Numbered from the stretch's first letter, positions 1-8,883 are shown. The stretch: 64,000 nucleotides of DNA from Bacillus sp. DTU_2020_1000418_1_SI_GHA_SEK_038 (GCF_032341175.1 NZ_CP135435.1:62001-126000), one strand, 5' to 3'. The notes: a model not told the origin generated them from the sequence alone. Numbers and translations: made by a program.

Positions 1-2186
1 TGGCAGGAGGTCTGTTAACCGGCTTTGAGCTGCCAAGTCAAAGATTTGCGGTTATTACAGAAGAAGAGCTTTTTAATAAAAGAACGAAAAAACAGCCCCG
101 CCGACAAAAGCTGTCCAATGCGGAACGGATTAAAAGCTATTCCGAGTTAAAAGTTGGCGATCATGTCGTTCATGTAAATCATGGAATAGGGAAATATTTA
201 GGAATTGAAACACTTGAAATCAATGGGGTTCATAAGGATTATCTCCATATTCGATACCAAGGTACGGATAAGCTCTATGTTCCAGTTGAGCAAATTGACC
301 TTGTTCAAAAATATGTAGGCTCCGAAGCAAAGGAACCAAAATTATATAAGCTTGGCGGAAGCGATTGGAAAAGGGTTAAGAAGAAGGTTGAATCCTCTGT
401 ACAGGATATTGCGGATGACTTAATCAAGCTTTATGCGGAGCGAGAAGCATCGAAAGGACATGCTTTTAGCCCGGATGGGGAGATGCAGCGGGAATTTGAA
501 TCAGCATTTGCTTATCAAGAAACAGAGGATCAGCTCCGTTCCATTCACGAAATTAAAAGAGATATGGAAAGAGAGCGCCCGATGGATCGATTATTATGCG
601 GAGATGTGGGCTATGGGAAAACAGAAGTGGCGATTCGTGCTGCCTTCAAAGCAATAGCCGATGGAAAACAAGTAGCTTTCCTTGTTCCGACAACCATTCT
701 TGCACAGCAGCATTACGAAACAATGCGAGAACGCTTTCAGGAGTATCCGATTGAGGTCGGACTGCTAAGCCGTTTTAAATCTAGGAAACAGCAAACAGAA
801 ACAATCAAAGGTTTAAAGGCGGGGACCATTGATGTGGTAGTAGGAACCCATCGGATCCTTTCCAAGGATATTTCATATCGCGACTTAGGGCTGCTCATTG
901 TCGATGAAGAACAGAGATTTGGGGTTACACATAAAGAAAAAATAAAACAGATGAAAACAAATGTGGATGTTCTTACATTAACGGCCACCCCGATTCCAAG
1001 GACTCTTCATATGTCGATGCTCGGCGTGCGTGATTTATCAGTCATTGAAACTCCGCCGGAAAATCGCTTTCCGATTCAGACCTATGTGATGGAGTATAAT
1101 GGAGGAATTGTTCGAGAAGCGATTGAAAGAGAGCTTGCTCGCGATGGGCAAGTTTATTTCCTTTATAACCGAGTAGAGGATATAGAAAGGAAAGCAGAGG
1201 AAATTTCAATGCTTGTGCCAGATGCAAGGGTGACCTATGCCCATGGAAAAATGACCGAAAATGAGCTCGAATCAGTTATGCTAGGTTTCCTTTCTGGCGA
1301 ATATGATGTTCTTGTGAGCACGACAATCATTGAGACTGGGGTAGACATCCCCAATGTCAACACGCTCATTGTTCACGATGCCGATAAAATGGGGTTATCA
1401 CAGCTTTATCAGCTTAGAGGCAGGGTTGGCCGTTCTAATCGGGTTGCCTACGCGTATTTTACCTATAGAAAAGATAAAGTATTAACCGAGGTAGCAGAGA
1501 AGCGGCTTCAGGCCATTAAAGAATTTACTGAGCTTGGCTCTGGATTCAAAATTGCCATGCGTGACCTGTCCATTAGGGGTGCGGGAAATTTACTAGGTGC
1601 TGAACAGCACGGCTTCATTGATTCAGTCGGATTTGATTTATACTCGCAGATGCTGAAGGACGCGATCGAAAATAGGAAAGGCAATTTAGAACTTGAGAAT
1701 AAGCAACGGCTGGAAATTGATGTTGAATTAGATGCTTATATTCCTGATTCCTATATTTCAGATGGCCATCAAAAGATTGAAATGTATAAGCGCTTTAGAG
1801 GTGCCTCAAGTATAGAGGATATCGAGGAGCTTCATGATGAAATGCTTGACCGCTTTGGTGAATATCCTGAAGAGGTTGGATATTTATTCCAAGTGGCACA
1901 AATGAAGGTTCTAGGGGAACTTGCCGGGATTGAAACGATCAAACAGACCAAAAATGAAATACTTATTCTGCAGTCGGAGAAGGCAAGCGAAAGAATAGAC
2001 GGTCCAAAAATATTCGAAATCACTAGTAAATTTGGCCGTACAGTAGGGCTTGGGATGGATGGCAAAAAACTCAAAGCAGTACTCCATATAAAAGGAATCA
2101 AACCAAATGAATGGTTAAAAATAGCCTTTGAAGTTGTACAAGGGATGAAGGATTCCGTTAAAGAACAGCAAAGTCAGGCATTATAA
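1..2186 (+). CDS. mfd: Transcription-repair coupling factor Mfd, 3' part (5' end outside window)
   Basis: The frame is open from the first bases of the window (codons start at base 3), so about 727 C-terminal residues are present; Bacillus Mfd is about 1,180 residues, so roughly the N-terminal 450 are missing. Mfd displaces RNA polymerase stalled at DNA lesions and recruits UvrA for nucleotide excision repair. The RNA-polymerase-interacting CarD-like domain lies near bases 130-330 ([15 protein letters not shown]). It is followed by a RecG-like SF2 translocase: Walker [12 protein letters not shown] near 600, DEEQ box near 900, motif [13 protein letters not shown] and motif VI RGRVGRS near 1420. 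The C-terminal TRCF domain reaches the TAA at 2186. No frameshift is seen. In related genomes mfd sits between pth/fin and spoVT, which fits the downstream gene. Confidence 0.97.
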   Translation, partial: AGGLLTGFELPSQRFAVITEEELFNKRTKKQPRRQKLSNAERIKSYSELKVGDHVVHVNHGIGKYLGIETLEINGVHKDYLHIRYQGTDKLYVPVEQIDLVQKYVGSEAKEPKLYKLGGSDWKRVKKKVESSVQDIADDLIKLYAEREASKGHAFSPDGEMQREFESAFAYQETEDQLRSIHEIKRDMERERPMDRLLCGDVGYGKTEVAIRAAFKAIADGKQVAFLVPTTILAQQHYETMRERFQEYPIEVGLLSRFKSRKQQTETIKGLKAGTIDVVVGTHRILSKDISYRDLGLLIVDEEQRFGVTHKEKIKQMKTNVDVLTLTATPIPRTLHMSMLGVRDLSVIETPPENRFPIQTYVMEYNGGIVREAIERELARDGQVYFLYNRVEDIERKAEEISMLVPDARVTYAHGKMTENELESVMLGFLSGEYDVLVSTTIIETGVDIPNVNTLIVHDADKMGLSQLYQLRGRVGRSNRVAYAYFTYRKDKVLTEVAEKRLQAIKEFTELGSGFKIAMRDLSIRGAGNLLGAEQHGFIDSVGFDLYSQMLKDAIENRKGNLELENKQRLEIDVELDAYIPDSYISDGHQKIEMYKRFRGASSIEDIEELHDEMLDRFGEYPEEVGYLFQVAQMKVLGELAGIETIKQTKNEILILQSEKASERIDGPKIFEITSKFGRTVGLGMDGKKLKAVLHIKGIKPNEWLKIAFEVVQGMKDSVKEQQSQAL

Positions 2187-2617
2187 AATCTAATAATCCT
2201 AAAATCATTAGCAGCAGAACAATAGTCCTAAAAGCTTTCAAAAATGTTTACTCTTGAAAAACGAAGGGTATTTCTTAAGGGAACCTGAAATTTTTTCCAA
2301 ATTCCAAAACGATCACAGATGATTTTTCCGAGTTTAAAATGAAATGATAAACTCAAGAAAAAAATGATTGAATGTGTATAGAACTTTCCATATGAAAGAT
2401 ACTAAGTTCAAACATGGCGATGTATTCAATTTCTCCCAATTTTGAATCATGGCCAGATAAGAAAAGCTGAAAATTGCGCGCTTTCAGTATCGGGCCAACC
2501 AAATCTTTAGCATTATACTGAGTACAATGCACTAGAGGCAAGACAACTGTCTGACTTTGGAAAACCCTTTTTCTTATTTCATAACAAAATCATCAGATGA
2601 AAGTGAGGCAACATTGG
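2187..2617. other. 431-bp gap between mfd and spoVT without a supported gene
   Basis: AT-rich spacer. A 7-bp perfect inverted repeat GAGTTTA/TAAACTC (2330-2336 and 2348-2354, 11-nt loop) is followed by A-rich rather than T-rich DNA, so it is not an evident terminator. spoVT is expected to be sigma-G dependent, but I could not find a convincing sigma-G promoter; CATAACA at 2580-2586 resembles a -10 but lacks a matching -35. A 62-codon minus-strand frame (2353-2541) has no SD and is not called. Confidence 0.5.
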
Positions 2618-3154
2618 ATGAAAGCAACTGGTATTGTTCGTCGAATCGATGATTTAGGGCGTGTGGTAATTCCTAAGGAAATTCGCAGAACGCTGCGTAT
2701 TCGTGAAGGAGATCCATTAGAAATTTTCGTTGACCGAGATGGAGAGGTCATTTTGAAGAAGTACTCACCGATCAGTGAGCTAAGCGATTTTGCAAAAGAG
2801 TATGCTGAGGCACTGTTTGACAGCTTAGGAAACCCTGTTTTAATCTGTGACAGAGATACATACATCGCTGTTGCAGGCGGTTCCAAAAAGGAATATTTAA
2901 ACAAAAACATCAGTGAATTAGTTGAAAAGTCGATGGAGGACCGCAGTTCAGTCCTTATAACCCAATCAGGTGACTTTTCATTGGTGGATGGTCATACTGA
3001 AGCCATTTCTTCTTACACAATTGGGCCTATCATTGCAAATGGGGATCCAATTGGTGCTGTAATCATCTACGCAAAAGAAGATACGTTAGGAGAAGTTGAA
3101 CAAAAGGCTGTAGAAACAGCTGCGGGATTTTTGGCAAGACAAATGGAATCATAA
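2618..3154 (+). CDS. spoVT: Stage V sporulation protein T, AbrB-type regulator
   Basis: The product is 178 residues, the same length as B. subtilis SpoVT. The N-terminal 50 residues form the swapped-hairpin AbrB DNA-binding fold (MKATGIVRRIDDLGRVVIPKEIRRTL begins the protein in two near-invariant blocks); the remainder is a GAF-like domain ending VETAAGFLARQME. SpoVT activates or represses many sigma-G genes in the forespore. The frame extends to an ATG at 2597, but the ATG at 2618 is chosen because AGTGAGG at 2602-2608 gives correct SD spacing and the protein then starts exactly like the family. A terminator follows directly, so the gene is probably monocistronic. Confidence 0.95.
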   Translation: MKATGIVRRIDDLGRVVIPKEIRRTLRIREGDPLEIFVDRDGEVILKKYSPISELSDFAKEYAEALFDSLGNPVLICDRDTYIAVAGGSKKEYLNKNISELVEKSMEDRSSVLITQSGDFSLVDGHTEAISSYTIGPIIANGDPIGAVIIYAKEDTLGEVEQKAVETAAGFLARQMES

Positions 3155-3166
3155 GGGTGAACTTCT

Positions 3167-3207
3167 ATCAGTGGGCCTCCATATTGGGGGGCCCACTGAT
3201 GGTTTTT
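3167..3207 (+). terminator. Intrinsic terminator after spoVT
   Basis: Perfect 11-bp stem ATCAGTGGGCC / GGCCCACTGAT (3167-3177, 3190-3200) followed by a T-run. Confidence 0.9.
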
Positions 3208-3222
3208 CGGAAGAGACTCATG

Positions 3223-3253
3223 GGGACAATTAAGCAAGCAGCCATGTTATAAT
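3223..3253 (+). promoter_or_regulatory. Possible sigma-A promoter for the yabM operon
   Basis: A perfect TATAAT at 3248-3253 lies 35 bp before the start codon. The -35 is poor (GGGACA at 3223-3228, 19-bp spacer), so the assignment rests mainly on the -10. Confidence 0.4.
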
Positions 3254-3287
3254 ACTTTCAAATGTAAGATTTGGAAGGAGAGGGATA

Positions 3288-4895
3288 ATGAGGCCCGAGA
3301 AAAAAGCTAAAGAATTATTTAAAGGGGCTTTCATTTTAACTTTTGCCGCATTAATCGTAAAAATATTAAGCGCCGTCTACCGTGTACCGTTTCAAAATAT
3401 GGTTGGAGATGTTGGTTTTTATATTTATCAACAGGTTTATCCGTTTTATGGAGTTGCTCTTGTTTTATCTACATATGGTTTTCCGGTCGTGATTTCTAAG
3501 CTTTACACTGAGCTTTCAAGCCGGAAGGATAAGAATGGAGTACAGCACTTATTTATCACATCCGCCTTAATATTATTTATTATAGGATTTTTTTGTTTTG
3601 CGTTTCTTTTCTGGGGGGCAGACTGGTTAGCGGCTCAAATGAAGGATCCCAAGCTTGCTATCTTATTAAAAGTCATTTCAGTCACATTTTTAATTTTCCC
3701 TGTTGTTTCTTTACTGAGAGGCTTTTACCAAGGGAAAGGAAATATGGTCCCAACAGCCGTATCCCAAGTAGTTGAGCAGTTCATAAGGGTGCTCACGATC
3801 TTCTTAGCCGCTTTTTTGCTGACAAGTAAGGGATATAGCTTATATGTTGTAGGGGGAGGAGCAGCGTTTGGCTCTGTAACTGGCGGTATCACAGCTGTTA
3901 TTGTTCTCATAACATTTTATTGGGCAGGGAGACGAAAATCCCGTCTTTCTTTAGCAAAATTTAATATACAAAAAATCATACACATCGCTAGAGCTCTTTT
4001 GGTACAGGGATTTGCCGTATGCGTAAGCAGTATGCTCCTTGTGTTTTTGCAAATGGCAGATTCTTTAAATCTATATTCTATGCTTATCTCTTCAGGCATA
4101 GATGCTCATGAAGCGAAAGAACTTAAGGGAATTTATGATCGGGGTCAGCCGCTCATTCAAGTAGGGATGGTCGTAGCCACTTCCATGTCATTATCATTAG
4201 TTCCGATTATTGCAAGTGAGAAATTAAATTCAAATTTTGCATTTATGCATGATAAAATTCGGCTGGCGCTTAAAATCGCCTTATTTGTAGGTGTCGCAGC
4301 AACGGTTGGCCTATGGAATATTATTCGTCCAACAAATATTATGCTGTTTGAAAACAGCGAGGGTTCAGATGTTCTAGGGGTTTTGAGCATTATTATATTA
4401 TTAAGTTCGATCATTATTACTGTTACAGCTATTTTACAAGGACTTGGCATTATTCTTTTTCCGGCCTTTGTTATCCTCGGCAGCCTCGCGGTGAAATATG
4501 TATTGAACGCGATTCTTGTCCCCCCATTCGGGACAATGGGAGCAGCGGGAGCCTCGTGTTTGACTTTAAGTTTAATTATGGTCATCTTGCTTGTTAAGCT
4601 CCGCAGTCAATTGCGGACGCCGATTTTGAATAAACGATTTATCCTGATCGTTGGAATAGCTGCATTTTCTATGTTTATTGTCTTGCGGGTTTATTTATAT
4701 ATAACGGGTTATGCAGCCGGCTTCAATGAGGAGCGATTGTTTGCTTGTTTTCAGGCATTAAGTGCTGTAGCTGTCGGCGGATTTAGTTATCTATGGATTG
4801 TATTAAAAGGGAATACCTTTAAAGAAAAAGAGCTTTCGATGCTGCCTTTTGGAAGCAAGCTGCTTTTCTTTCTTCCTAAAAGGAATAGGAGATGA
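3288..4895 (+). CDS. yabM: MOP-superfamily polysaccharide/lipid flippase (YabM, SpoVB-like)
   Basis: This is a 535-residue integral membrane protein with about 14 hydrophobic segments, the architecture of the MATE/MOP flippases that include SpoVB, MurJ and RfbX. The opening (ELFKGAFILTFAALIVKILSAVYRVPFQNMVGD) is typical of the SpoVB-like branch. By family it would flip a lipid-linked sugar precursor, perhaps lipid II, across the cytoplasmic membrane; the substrate cannot be read from sequence. GGAAGGAGAGGG gives a strong SD. The last codons (AGGAGATGA) form the SD of yabN, so translation of the two genes is likely coupled. The gene has the same neighbours in B. subtilis (yabM-yabN-yabO). Confidence 0.88.
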   Translation: MRPEKKAKELFKGAFILTFAALIVKILSAVYRVPFQNMVGDVGFYIYQQVYPFYGVALVLSTYGFPVVISKLYTELSSRKDKNGVQHLFITSALILFIIGFFCFAFLFWGADWLAAQMKDPKLAILLKVISVTFLIFPVVSLLRGFYQGKGNMVPTAVSQVVEQFIRVLTIFLAAFLLTSKGYSLYVVGGGAAFGSVTGGITAVIVLITFYWAGRRKSRLSLAKFNIQKIIHIARALLVQGFAVCVSSMLLVFLQMADSLNLYSMLISSGIDAHEAKELKGIYDRGQPLIQVGMVVATSMSLSLVPIIASEKLNSNFAFMHDKIRLALKIALFVGVAATVGLWNIIRPTNIMLFENSEGSDVLGVLSIIILLSSIIITVTAILQGLGIILFPAFVILGSLAVKYVLNAILVPPFGTMGAAGASCLTLSLIMVILLVKLRSQLRTPILNKRFILIVGIAAFSMFIVLRVYLYITGYAAGFNEERLFACFQALSAVAVGGFSYLWIVLKGNTFKEKELSMLPFGSKLLFFLPKRNRR

Positions 4896-4903
4896 AATAA
4901 ACA

Positions 4904-6382
4904 ATGTCAAAAATCACGATTTTTGGGTTAGGTGCAGGGGATTTAGAGCAGCTCCCTTTAGGAGTCTACCGTGCCCTGAAAAGCGCTTCCCCCCTTTACT
5001 TGCGGACGAAAGAACATCCTGTCGTCATGGAATTGGAGAAGGAAGGGCTTGAATTCACTTCATTTGACCCTATATATGAAAAACACGAGCAATTTCAAGA
5101 AGTTTATGAAGAAATTAGTTCAATCCTGCTGGATGCAGCTTTACGCGGGGATGTTACATATGCAGTGCCCGGCCATCCGCTTGTTGCGGAACGCACTGTT
5201 CAGCTTTTGCTGGAGAGAGCAGAAGATCATGGAATAACGGTAGAAATCGGCGGGGGGCAAAGCTTTCTTGATGCTTTGTTTCAGTCACTAAAAATTGATC
5301 CAATCGAGGGATTTCAGCTTCTTGATGGAACGAGCCTGAAGAAAGCTGAGCTAGAAGTGAAGCATCACATGATCATCGGACAGGTATATGATCAATTTGT
5401 AGCTTCTGAAGTAAAGCTCACACTAATGGAAATTTTGCCTTATGATTATGATGTTTTTATTGTGATGGCCGCAGGAAGTAAGGAAGAGCAGCTTCGTAAG
5501 GTTCCTTTATACGAATTGGATCGGGATATAGAGATGAATAATCTAACTTCCATTTATGTTCCCCCTGTTAAGGAAGAGACTATTTTGTATAAAAGCTTTT
5601 CCAAGCTGCGGGAGATTATTGCAGAGCTTCGTGGACCGAATGGCTGTCCGTGGGATAAAAAACAAACACATGAATCGTTAAAGAAATATTTAATTGAAGA
5701 ATCGTACGAGCTTATTGAAGCAATCAATGAAGACGATATCGATCATATGGTGGAGGAACTTGGAGATGTCCTTCTGCAAGTCATGCTTCATGCGCAAATT
5801 GGGGAGGATGAGGGATTCTTCTCTATTGAAGATGTTGTGGAGGGGATATCTGAAAAAATGGTCCGCCGCCACCCGCATGTATTCGGGGATATCACCGCTG
5901 AGACGGAAGAGGATGTATTAAGAAATTGGCAGGATATTAAGCAGGAAGAAAAGGGCCAATCAGAGGAAAAATCAATCCTTGGCGGAATAAGTAAATCCCT
6001 GCCGAATTTAATGGCTGCTGCCGAAATTCAAAAAAAGGCCGCAAAGGTTGGATTTGACTGGGAGGAAGTCGGGCCTGCTTGGGAGAAAGTTAAAGAAGAG
6101 CTTCGTGAATTTGAATTAGAGGTTGAAAAGGGCAGTAAAGATATTGTAAAAGAGTTCGGCGACATTCTATTTGCCATCGTGAATATTGCACGTTTTTACC
6201 AAATTGATGCTGAAGAAGCGCTATTTTTAACAAATCAGAAGTTCAAACGCCGCTTCGCCTACGTAGAAAAGAAGGTAAAGGAAAGCGGTAAGGATTTTGC
6301 TGATTTTGGGTTAGTGCAATTAGACGAATTCTGGGAAGAAGCAAAAAGGTTGGAGAGGAGTCCAGATAATGAGATTAGATAA
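4904..6382 (+). CDS. yabN: Fusion of tetrapyrrole-methylase-like domain and MazG NTP pyrophosphohydrolase (YabN)
   Basis: The product has 492 residues in two domains. Residues 1 to about 220 are a SAM-dependent tetrapyrrole (corrin/porphyrin) methylase-like fold with the GLGAGD loop near the N-terminus. Residues from about 230 are a MazG nucleotide pyrophosphohydrolase, with the RGPNGCPWDKKQTHESL signature and the metal-binding acidic pattern EESYELIEA...EELGDVLLQ, and a second MazG-like copy toward the C-terminus (KEFGDILFAIVN). The MazG part should hydrolyse NTPs and possibly aberrant nucleotides; the methylase domain's substrate is unknown. The start ATG uses the SD inside the upstream stop region, and the 3' end overlaps rqcP by 14 bp, so the genes form an operon. 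Confidence 0.92.
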   Translation: MSKITIFGLGAGDLEQLPLGVYRALKSASPLYLRTKEHPVVMELEKEGLEFTSFDPIYEKHEQFQEVYEEISSILLDAALRGDVTYAVPGHPLVAERTVQLLLERAEDHGITVEIGGGQSFLDALFQSLKIDPIEGFQLLDGTSLKKAELEVKHHMIIGQVYDQFVASEVKLTLMEILPYDYDVFIVMAAGSKEEQLRKVPLYELDRDIEMNNLTSIYVPPVKEETILYKSFSKLREIIAELRGPNGCPWDKKQTHESLKKYLIEESYELIEAINEDDIDHMVEELGDVLLQVMLHAQIGEDEGFFSIEDVVEGISEKMVRRHPHVFGDITAETEEDVLRNWQDIKQEEKGQSEEKSILGGISKSLPNLMAAAEIQKKAAKVGFDWEEVGPAWEKVKEELREFELEVEKGSKDIVKEFGDILFAIVNIARFYQIDAEEALFLTNQKFKRRFAYVEKKVKESGKDFADFGLVQLDEFWEEAKRLERSPDNEIR

Positions 6383-6635
6383 ATTCTTGAAAGTATCCCG
6401 TTTAATAAAAAGAAGAACGCTGGCAAAAGAGGTTTCCGATCAAGGGAGAATTCTTGTGAATGGCCTGCAGGCAAAGGCTAGCACTGTTGTTAAGGTTGGG
6501 GATGAGTTAGTTATTAGATTCGGGCAAAGAGTAGTCACTGTCAAAATTGACCGTATTCAAGAAACAACGAAAAAAGAAGAAGCTGCTGAAATGTATTCGA
6601 TAGTAAAAGAAGAAAAGGTCGGAGCCGAGGAATAG
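6369..6635 (+). CDS. rqcP: RqcP, S4-domain ribosome quality-control factor (YabO)
   Basis: An 88-residue protein that is essentially one S4 RNA-binding domain (MRLDKFLKVSRLIKRR...ILVNGLQAK...GDELVIRF) plus an acidic tail. RqcP works with RqcH on stalled 50S-peptidyl-tRNA complexes to add C-terminal poly-alanine tails to aborted chains. The SD GAGAGGAG precedes the ATG by about 9 nt, and the gene overlaps the end of yabN by 14 bp. Its TAG stop (6633-6635) lies directly at the left edge of a repeated block (see the repeat at 6656-6828). Confidence 0.92.
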   Translation: MRLDKFLKVSRLIKRRTLAKEVSDQGRILVNGLQAKASTVVKVGDELVIRFGQRVVTVKIDRIQETTKKEEAAEMYSIVKEEKVGAEE

Positions 6636-6655
6636 GCGCTCTCTGCTTTTCTATT

Positions 6656-6828
6656 TGTCTAGCTCCAGCGCCTAGGGGCTCGAGGTCATAAGCCAAGTTG
6701 ACATGAAGGTACAAACCAACCTTCCTGCCAACTCGTCTTATGCTTGAGGCCCGCAGGATGCGGGTCATGCAAACGTTGCCACAGGACGTGGCGTTTTTAG
6801 TCTGCGTTCCTCATAAGCGGGCGCTCTC
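6656..6828 (+). repeat. Dispersed intergenic repeat, copy A (inverted relative to copy B at 58639-58811)
   Basis: A 173-bp block between rqcP and yabP. Read on the minus strand, the block at 58639-58811 matches it from TGTCTAGCTC through GGGCGCTCTC with long identical stretches, for example CGTTGCCACAGGACGTGGCG, TTAGTCTGCGTTCC and GAGGTCATAAGCCAA. It contains internal hairpin arms (GCCAC/GTGGC). It is flanked by a perfect 20-bp direct repeat at 6635-6654 and 6820-6839. No transposase is nearby; it resembles the small non-autonomous repeats known from Bacillus genomes. Confidence 0.8.
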
Positions 6829-6910
6829 TGCTTTTCTATGTTCTATTTCTTGTCCTGCTCTCATAACATGTACAAAAAGCTTGTACTTTGTGATTGTGAG
6901 GGGATGTAAG

Positions 6911-7213
6911 ATGAGCCAATATTATGAGCAAAATTCAACAAAGTCGAATGTTCAGGACCATGATGTTATTATGCGTGGAAGAAGGCTTTTGGATATTACA
7001 GGGGTTAAGCAGGTAGAGAGCTTTGATAATGAGGAATTCTTATTAGATACTGTAATGGGCTTTCTGGCGATTAAAGGGCAGAACCTGCAGATGAAAAACC
7101 TTGATGTCGATAAAGGGGTCGTCTCCATAAAAGGGAAAATATTTGATCTCGTTTATTTAGATGATCAGCATGGAGATAAGGCTAAAGGCTTCTTTAGCAA
7201 GTTATTCCGATGA
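6911..7213 (+). CDS. yabP: Sporulation protein YabP
   Basis: A 100-residue protein with the YabP/YqfC fold signature (HDVIMRGRRLLDITGVKQVESFDNEEF, followed by LQMKNLDVDKGVVSIKG). YabP is made in the mother cell and is needed with YabQ for spore cortex formation. The ATG at 6911 follows GTGAGGGGATG, a good SD. An in-frame upstream extension to 6740 runs through the dispersed repeat and is discarded. A 6-bp inverted repeat GTACAA/TTGTAC (6870-6886) lies just upstream. CATAACAT at 6862-6869 resembles a sigma-E -10, but the -35 is weak. The stop overlaps the yabQ start (ATGA). Confidence 0.92.
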   Translation: MSQYYEQNSTKSNVQDHDVIMRGRRLLDITGVKQVESFDNEEFLLDTVMGFLAIKGQNLQMKNLDVDKGVVSIKGKIFDLVYLDDQHGDKAKGFFSKLFR

Positions 7214-7842
7214 CATTATCGACCCAATTTATCACCATGCTAGCGATGATTGGCATGGGTAGTTTCTTTGGTGCAGCTCTTGATACATACAACCGCTTTC
7301 TAAAACGCAGTAATCGCAAAAGCTGGATCGTTTTTATCAATGATATCCTCTTTTGGGTTGTACAAGGGCTGGCTATTTTTTATATTTTATTTATCGTTAA
7401 CCGCGGTGAACTGAGATTTTATATTTTTATTGCCCTTTTATGCGGCTTTGCCGCCTATCAAAGCTTATTTAAAGGATTATATCTGCGTCTGCTGGAGATT
7501 GTCATCTCATTAATTGTCGCTATTTATCGCTTTGTATTAAAATTGTTTCATTATATGATCTATAAACCAATAAGAGGACTCATCCTTGCTGTTATTTATT
7601 TTCTATTAATGATAAAGAAGGGACTTTTTGCTCTTTTAAAATTAATATTCAAGATTATTATAGTCATATGTAAGGTCATTCTTCTCCCTTTCAAGTGGCT
7701 TTTGTTGTTATTGTGGAAAGTTTTGCCGAAAGGTCTTAAAAAATCAGTCGAGAAGATTTATAATAGAATGGCAGGAGTTTCAAAAAAGATAAAGAATAAC
7801 ATAACTAAGTGGATAACAATCTTGAAAAAATATAAAAAGTAA
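7210..7842 (+). CDS. yabQ: Spore cortex biosynthesis membrane protein YabQ
   Basis: A 210-residue protein matching the YabQ family in length. The N-terminal half is strongly hydrophobic with several membrane segments (FITMLAMIGMGSFFGAAL, ILFWVVQGLAIFYILFIV); the C-terminal part alternates hydrophobic and lysine-rich stretches. In B. subtilis YabQ localises to the membranes around the forespore and its loss prevents cortex formation. The start ATG overlaps the yabP stop by 4 bp and has only a weak SD, so it probably depends on translational coupling to yabP. Confidence 0.9.
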   Translation: MTLSTQFITMLAMIGMGSFFGAALDTYNRFLKRSNRKSWIVFINDILFWVVQGLAIFYILFIVNRGELRFYIFIALLCGFAAYQSLFKGLYLRLLEIVISLIVAIYRFVLKLFHYMIYKPIRGLILAVIYFLLMIKKGLFALLKLIFKIIIVICKVILLPFKWLLLLLWKVLPKGLKKSVEKIYNRMAGVSKKIKNNITKWITILKKYKK

Positions 7843-7855
7843 GGAGGGATGCGAA

Positions 7856-8263
7856 ATGGGTGCCATCAAGAATAGGAATGTAGCCAAAATTCATACAAGC
7901 TATGTTAAGCAGCAGGAGGCCGAAGAAATTCAATCGGGAAGGAAAAGACGGCTCTTATATAGAAGATTAGCAGTCTTCTTCATAGGTGCCATCGTTCTAT
8001 CCTTTTCCATGATTTCCACACTCGTTTCGCAATCCTCATCGATCGAGGCAAAGACAGCCGAGAAACAGAAGCTGGAACAGGAATTGGCTTTATTAGAGAA
8101 GAAGGAAGTGTCCCTCGAAGAGGAAATTGTCAAGCTGAATGATGATGAGTACATAGCCAAGCTTGCTAGAAAGGATTACTTCCTGTCGGAAAACAACGAG
8201 GTCATCTTTAATTTGCCTGAAAAAAAGGAAAAAAAGGAAAAAAAGGATGAAACATCTAATTAG
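7856..8263 (+). CDS. divIC: Cell division protein DivIC (FtsB-like)
   Basis: A 135-residue bitopic membrane protein: a basic cytoplasmic N-terminus (RKRRLLYRR), one membrane segment at about residues 38-58, then an extracellular coiled coil (about 64-100, KLEQELALLEKKEVSLEEEIVKL) and the family motif DDEYIAKLARKDYF. DivIC forms a complex with FtsL and DivIB in the septal divisome. The C-terminal tail is unusually lysine/glutamate-rich (KKEKKEKKDE), from a purine-only tract at 8219-8248, making the protein slightly longer than the 125-residue B. subtilis version. The SD AAGGAGGG lies upstream of the ATG. Confidence 0.93.
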   Translation: MGAIKNRNVAKIHTSYVKQQEAEEIQSGRKRRLLYRRLAVFFIGAIVLSFSMISTLVSQSSSIEAKTAEKQKLEQELALLEKKEVSLEEEIVKLNDDEYIAKLARKDYFLSENNEVIFNLPEKKEKKEKKDETSN

Positions 8264-8271
8264 ACCTTGTA

Positions 8272-8300
8272 TTGAACTCTTTTCTTAAGTTCGGTATAAT
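8272..8300 (+). promoter_or_regulatory. Sigma-A promoter of yabR
   Basis: TTGAAC (8272-8277), 17-bp spacer, TATAAT (8295-8300), starting 8 bp after the divIC stop. Confidence 0.8.
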
Positions 8301-8345
8301 ATGTAGTAAGTATTTTTATATCTTTCAAGGAGGCAATTTCTTTTT

Positions 8346-8822
8346 ATGTCAATCGAAGTGGGCAGCAAGTTACAAGGAAAGGTAACAGGAATTACAAATT
8401 TCGGAGCGTTTGTGGAGTTACCGGAAGGCTCAACAGGTCTGGTGCACATTAGCGAGGTCGCTGACAATTATGTGAAGGACATTAATGATCACCTTAAAGT
8501 TGGCGACCAGGTCGAAGTAAAAGTTATTAATGTCGAAAAGGATGGGAAGATTGGTCTTTCCATTAAAAAGGCAAAGGATCGACCTGAAAGACCAGAAAGA
8601 CCGGATCGACCGGATCGACCTGATAGAGGCGAAAGAAGAGAGTCTAGAGGACATTCACATTCCCAACGTCCACGTCAAGGCAGAGCAAACGATAATCGTC
8701 CATCAAGAGAAAATTTCGAATCTAAAATGGCTCGTTTCTTAAAGGATAGTGAAGATCGTCTGTCATCATTAAAACGTAATACTGAATCGAAGCGTGGGGG
8801 AAGAGGCGCTAGACGAGGTTAA
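8346..8822 (+). CDS. yabR: S1-domain RNA-binding protein YabR (GSP13 family)
   Basis: A 158-residue protein. Residues 1 to about 77 are a complete S1 oligonucleotide-binding domain (VGSKLQGKVTGITNFGAFVEL...GLVHISEVAD...IGLSIKKAK). The following segment is low complexity: RPE/RPD triplets repeated in tandem (about residues 79-92, from a 9-bp tandem repeat GACCGGATC), then an Arg/His/Ser-rich stretch and an RGGRGARRG tail. B. subtilis YabR is about 128 residues, so the extra length is mainly this basic disordered linker. Relatives bind ribosomes or RNA; the exact role is unknown. SD AAGGAGG, own promoter and terminator. Confidence 0.9.
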   Translation: MSIEVGSKLQGKVTGITNFGAFVELPEGSTGLVHISEVADNYVKDINDHLKVGDQVEVKVINVEKDGKIGLSIKKAKDRPERPERPDRPDRPDRGERRESRGHSHSQRPRQGRANDNRPSRENFESKMARFLKDSEDRLSSLKRNTESKRGGRGARRG

Positions 8823-8883
8823 CTTGCTGCTTATTTGATATATATAATTATTTAGCAGGGTTGAACGTTTAAGATTCCCATTC

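Noticed and set aside
2353-2541. 62-codon minus-strand ORF between mfd and spoVT
   Set aside because: TTG start, no SD, no family recognised, in an AT-rich spacer; not supported as a gene.
6740-6910. N-terminal extension of YabP
   Set aside because: It reads through the dispersed repeat, has no SD, and the ATG at 6911 gives the family length.
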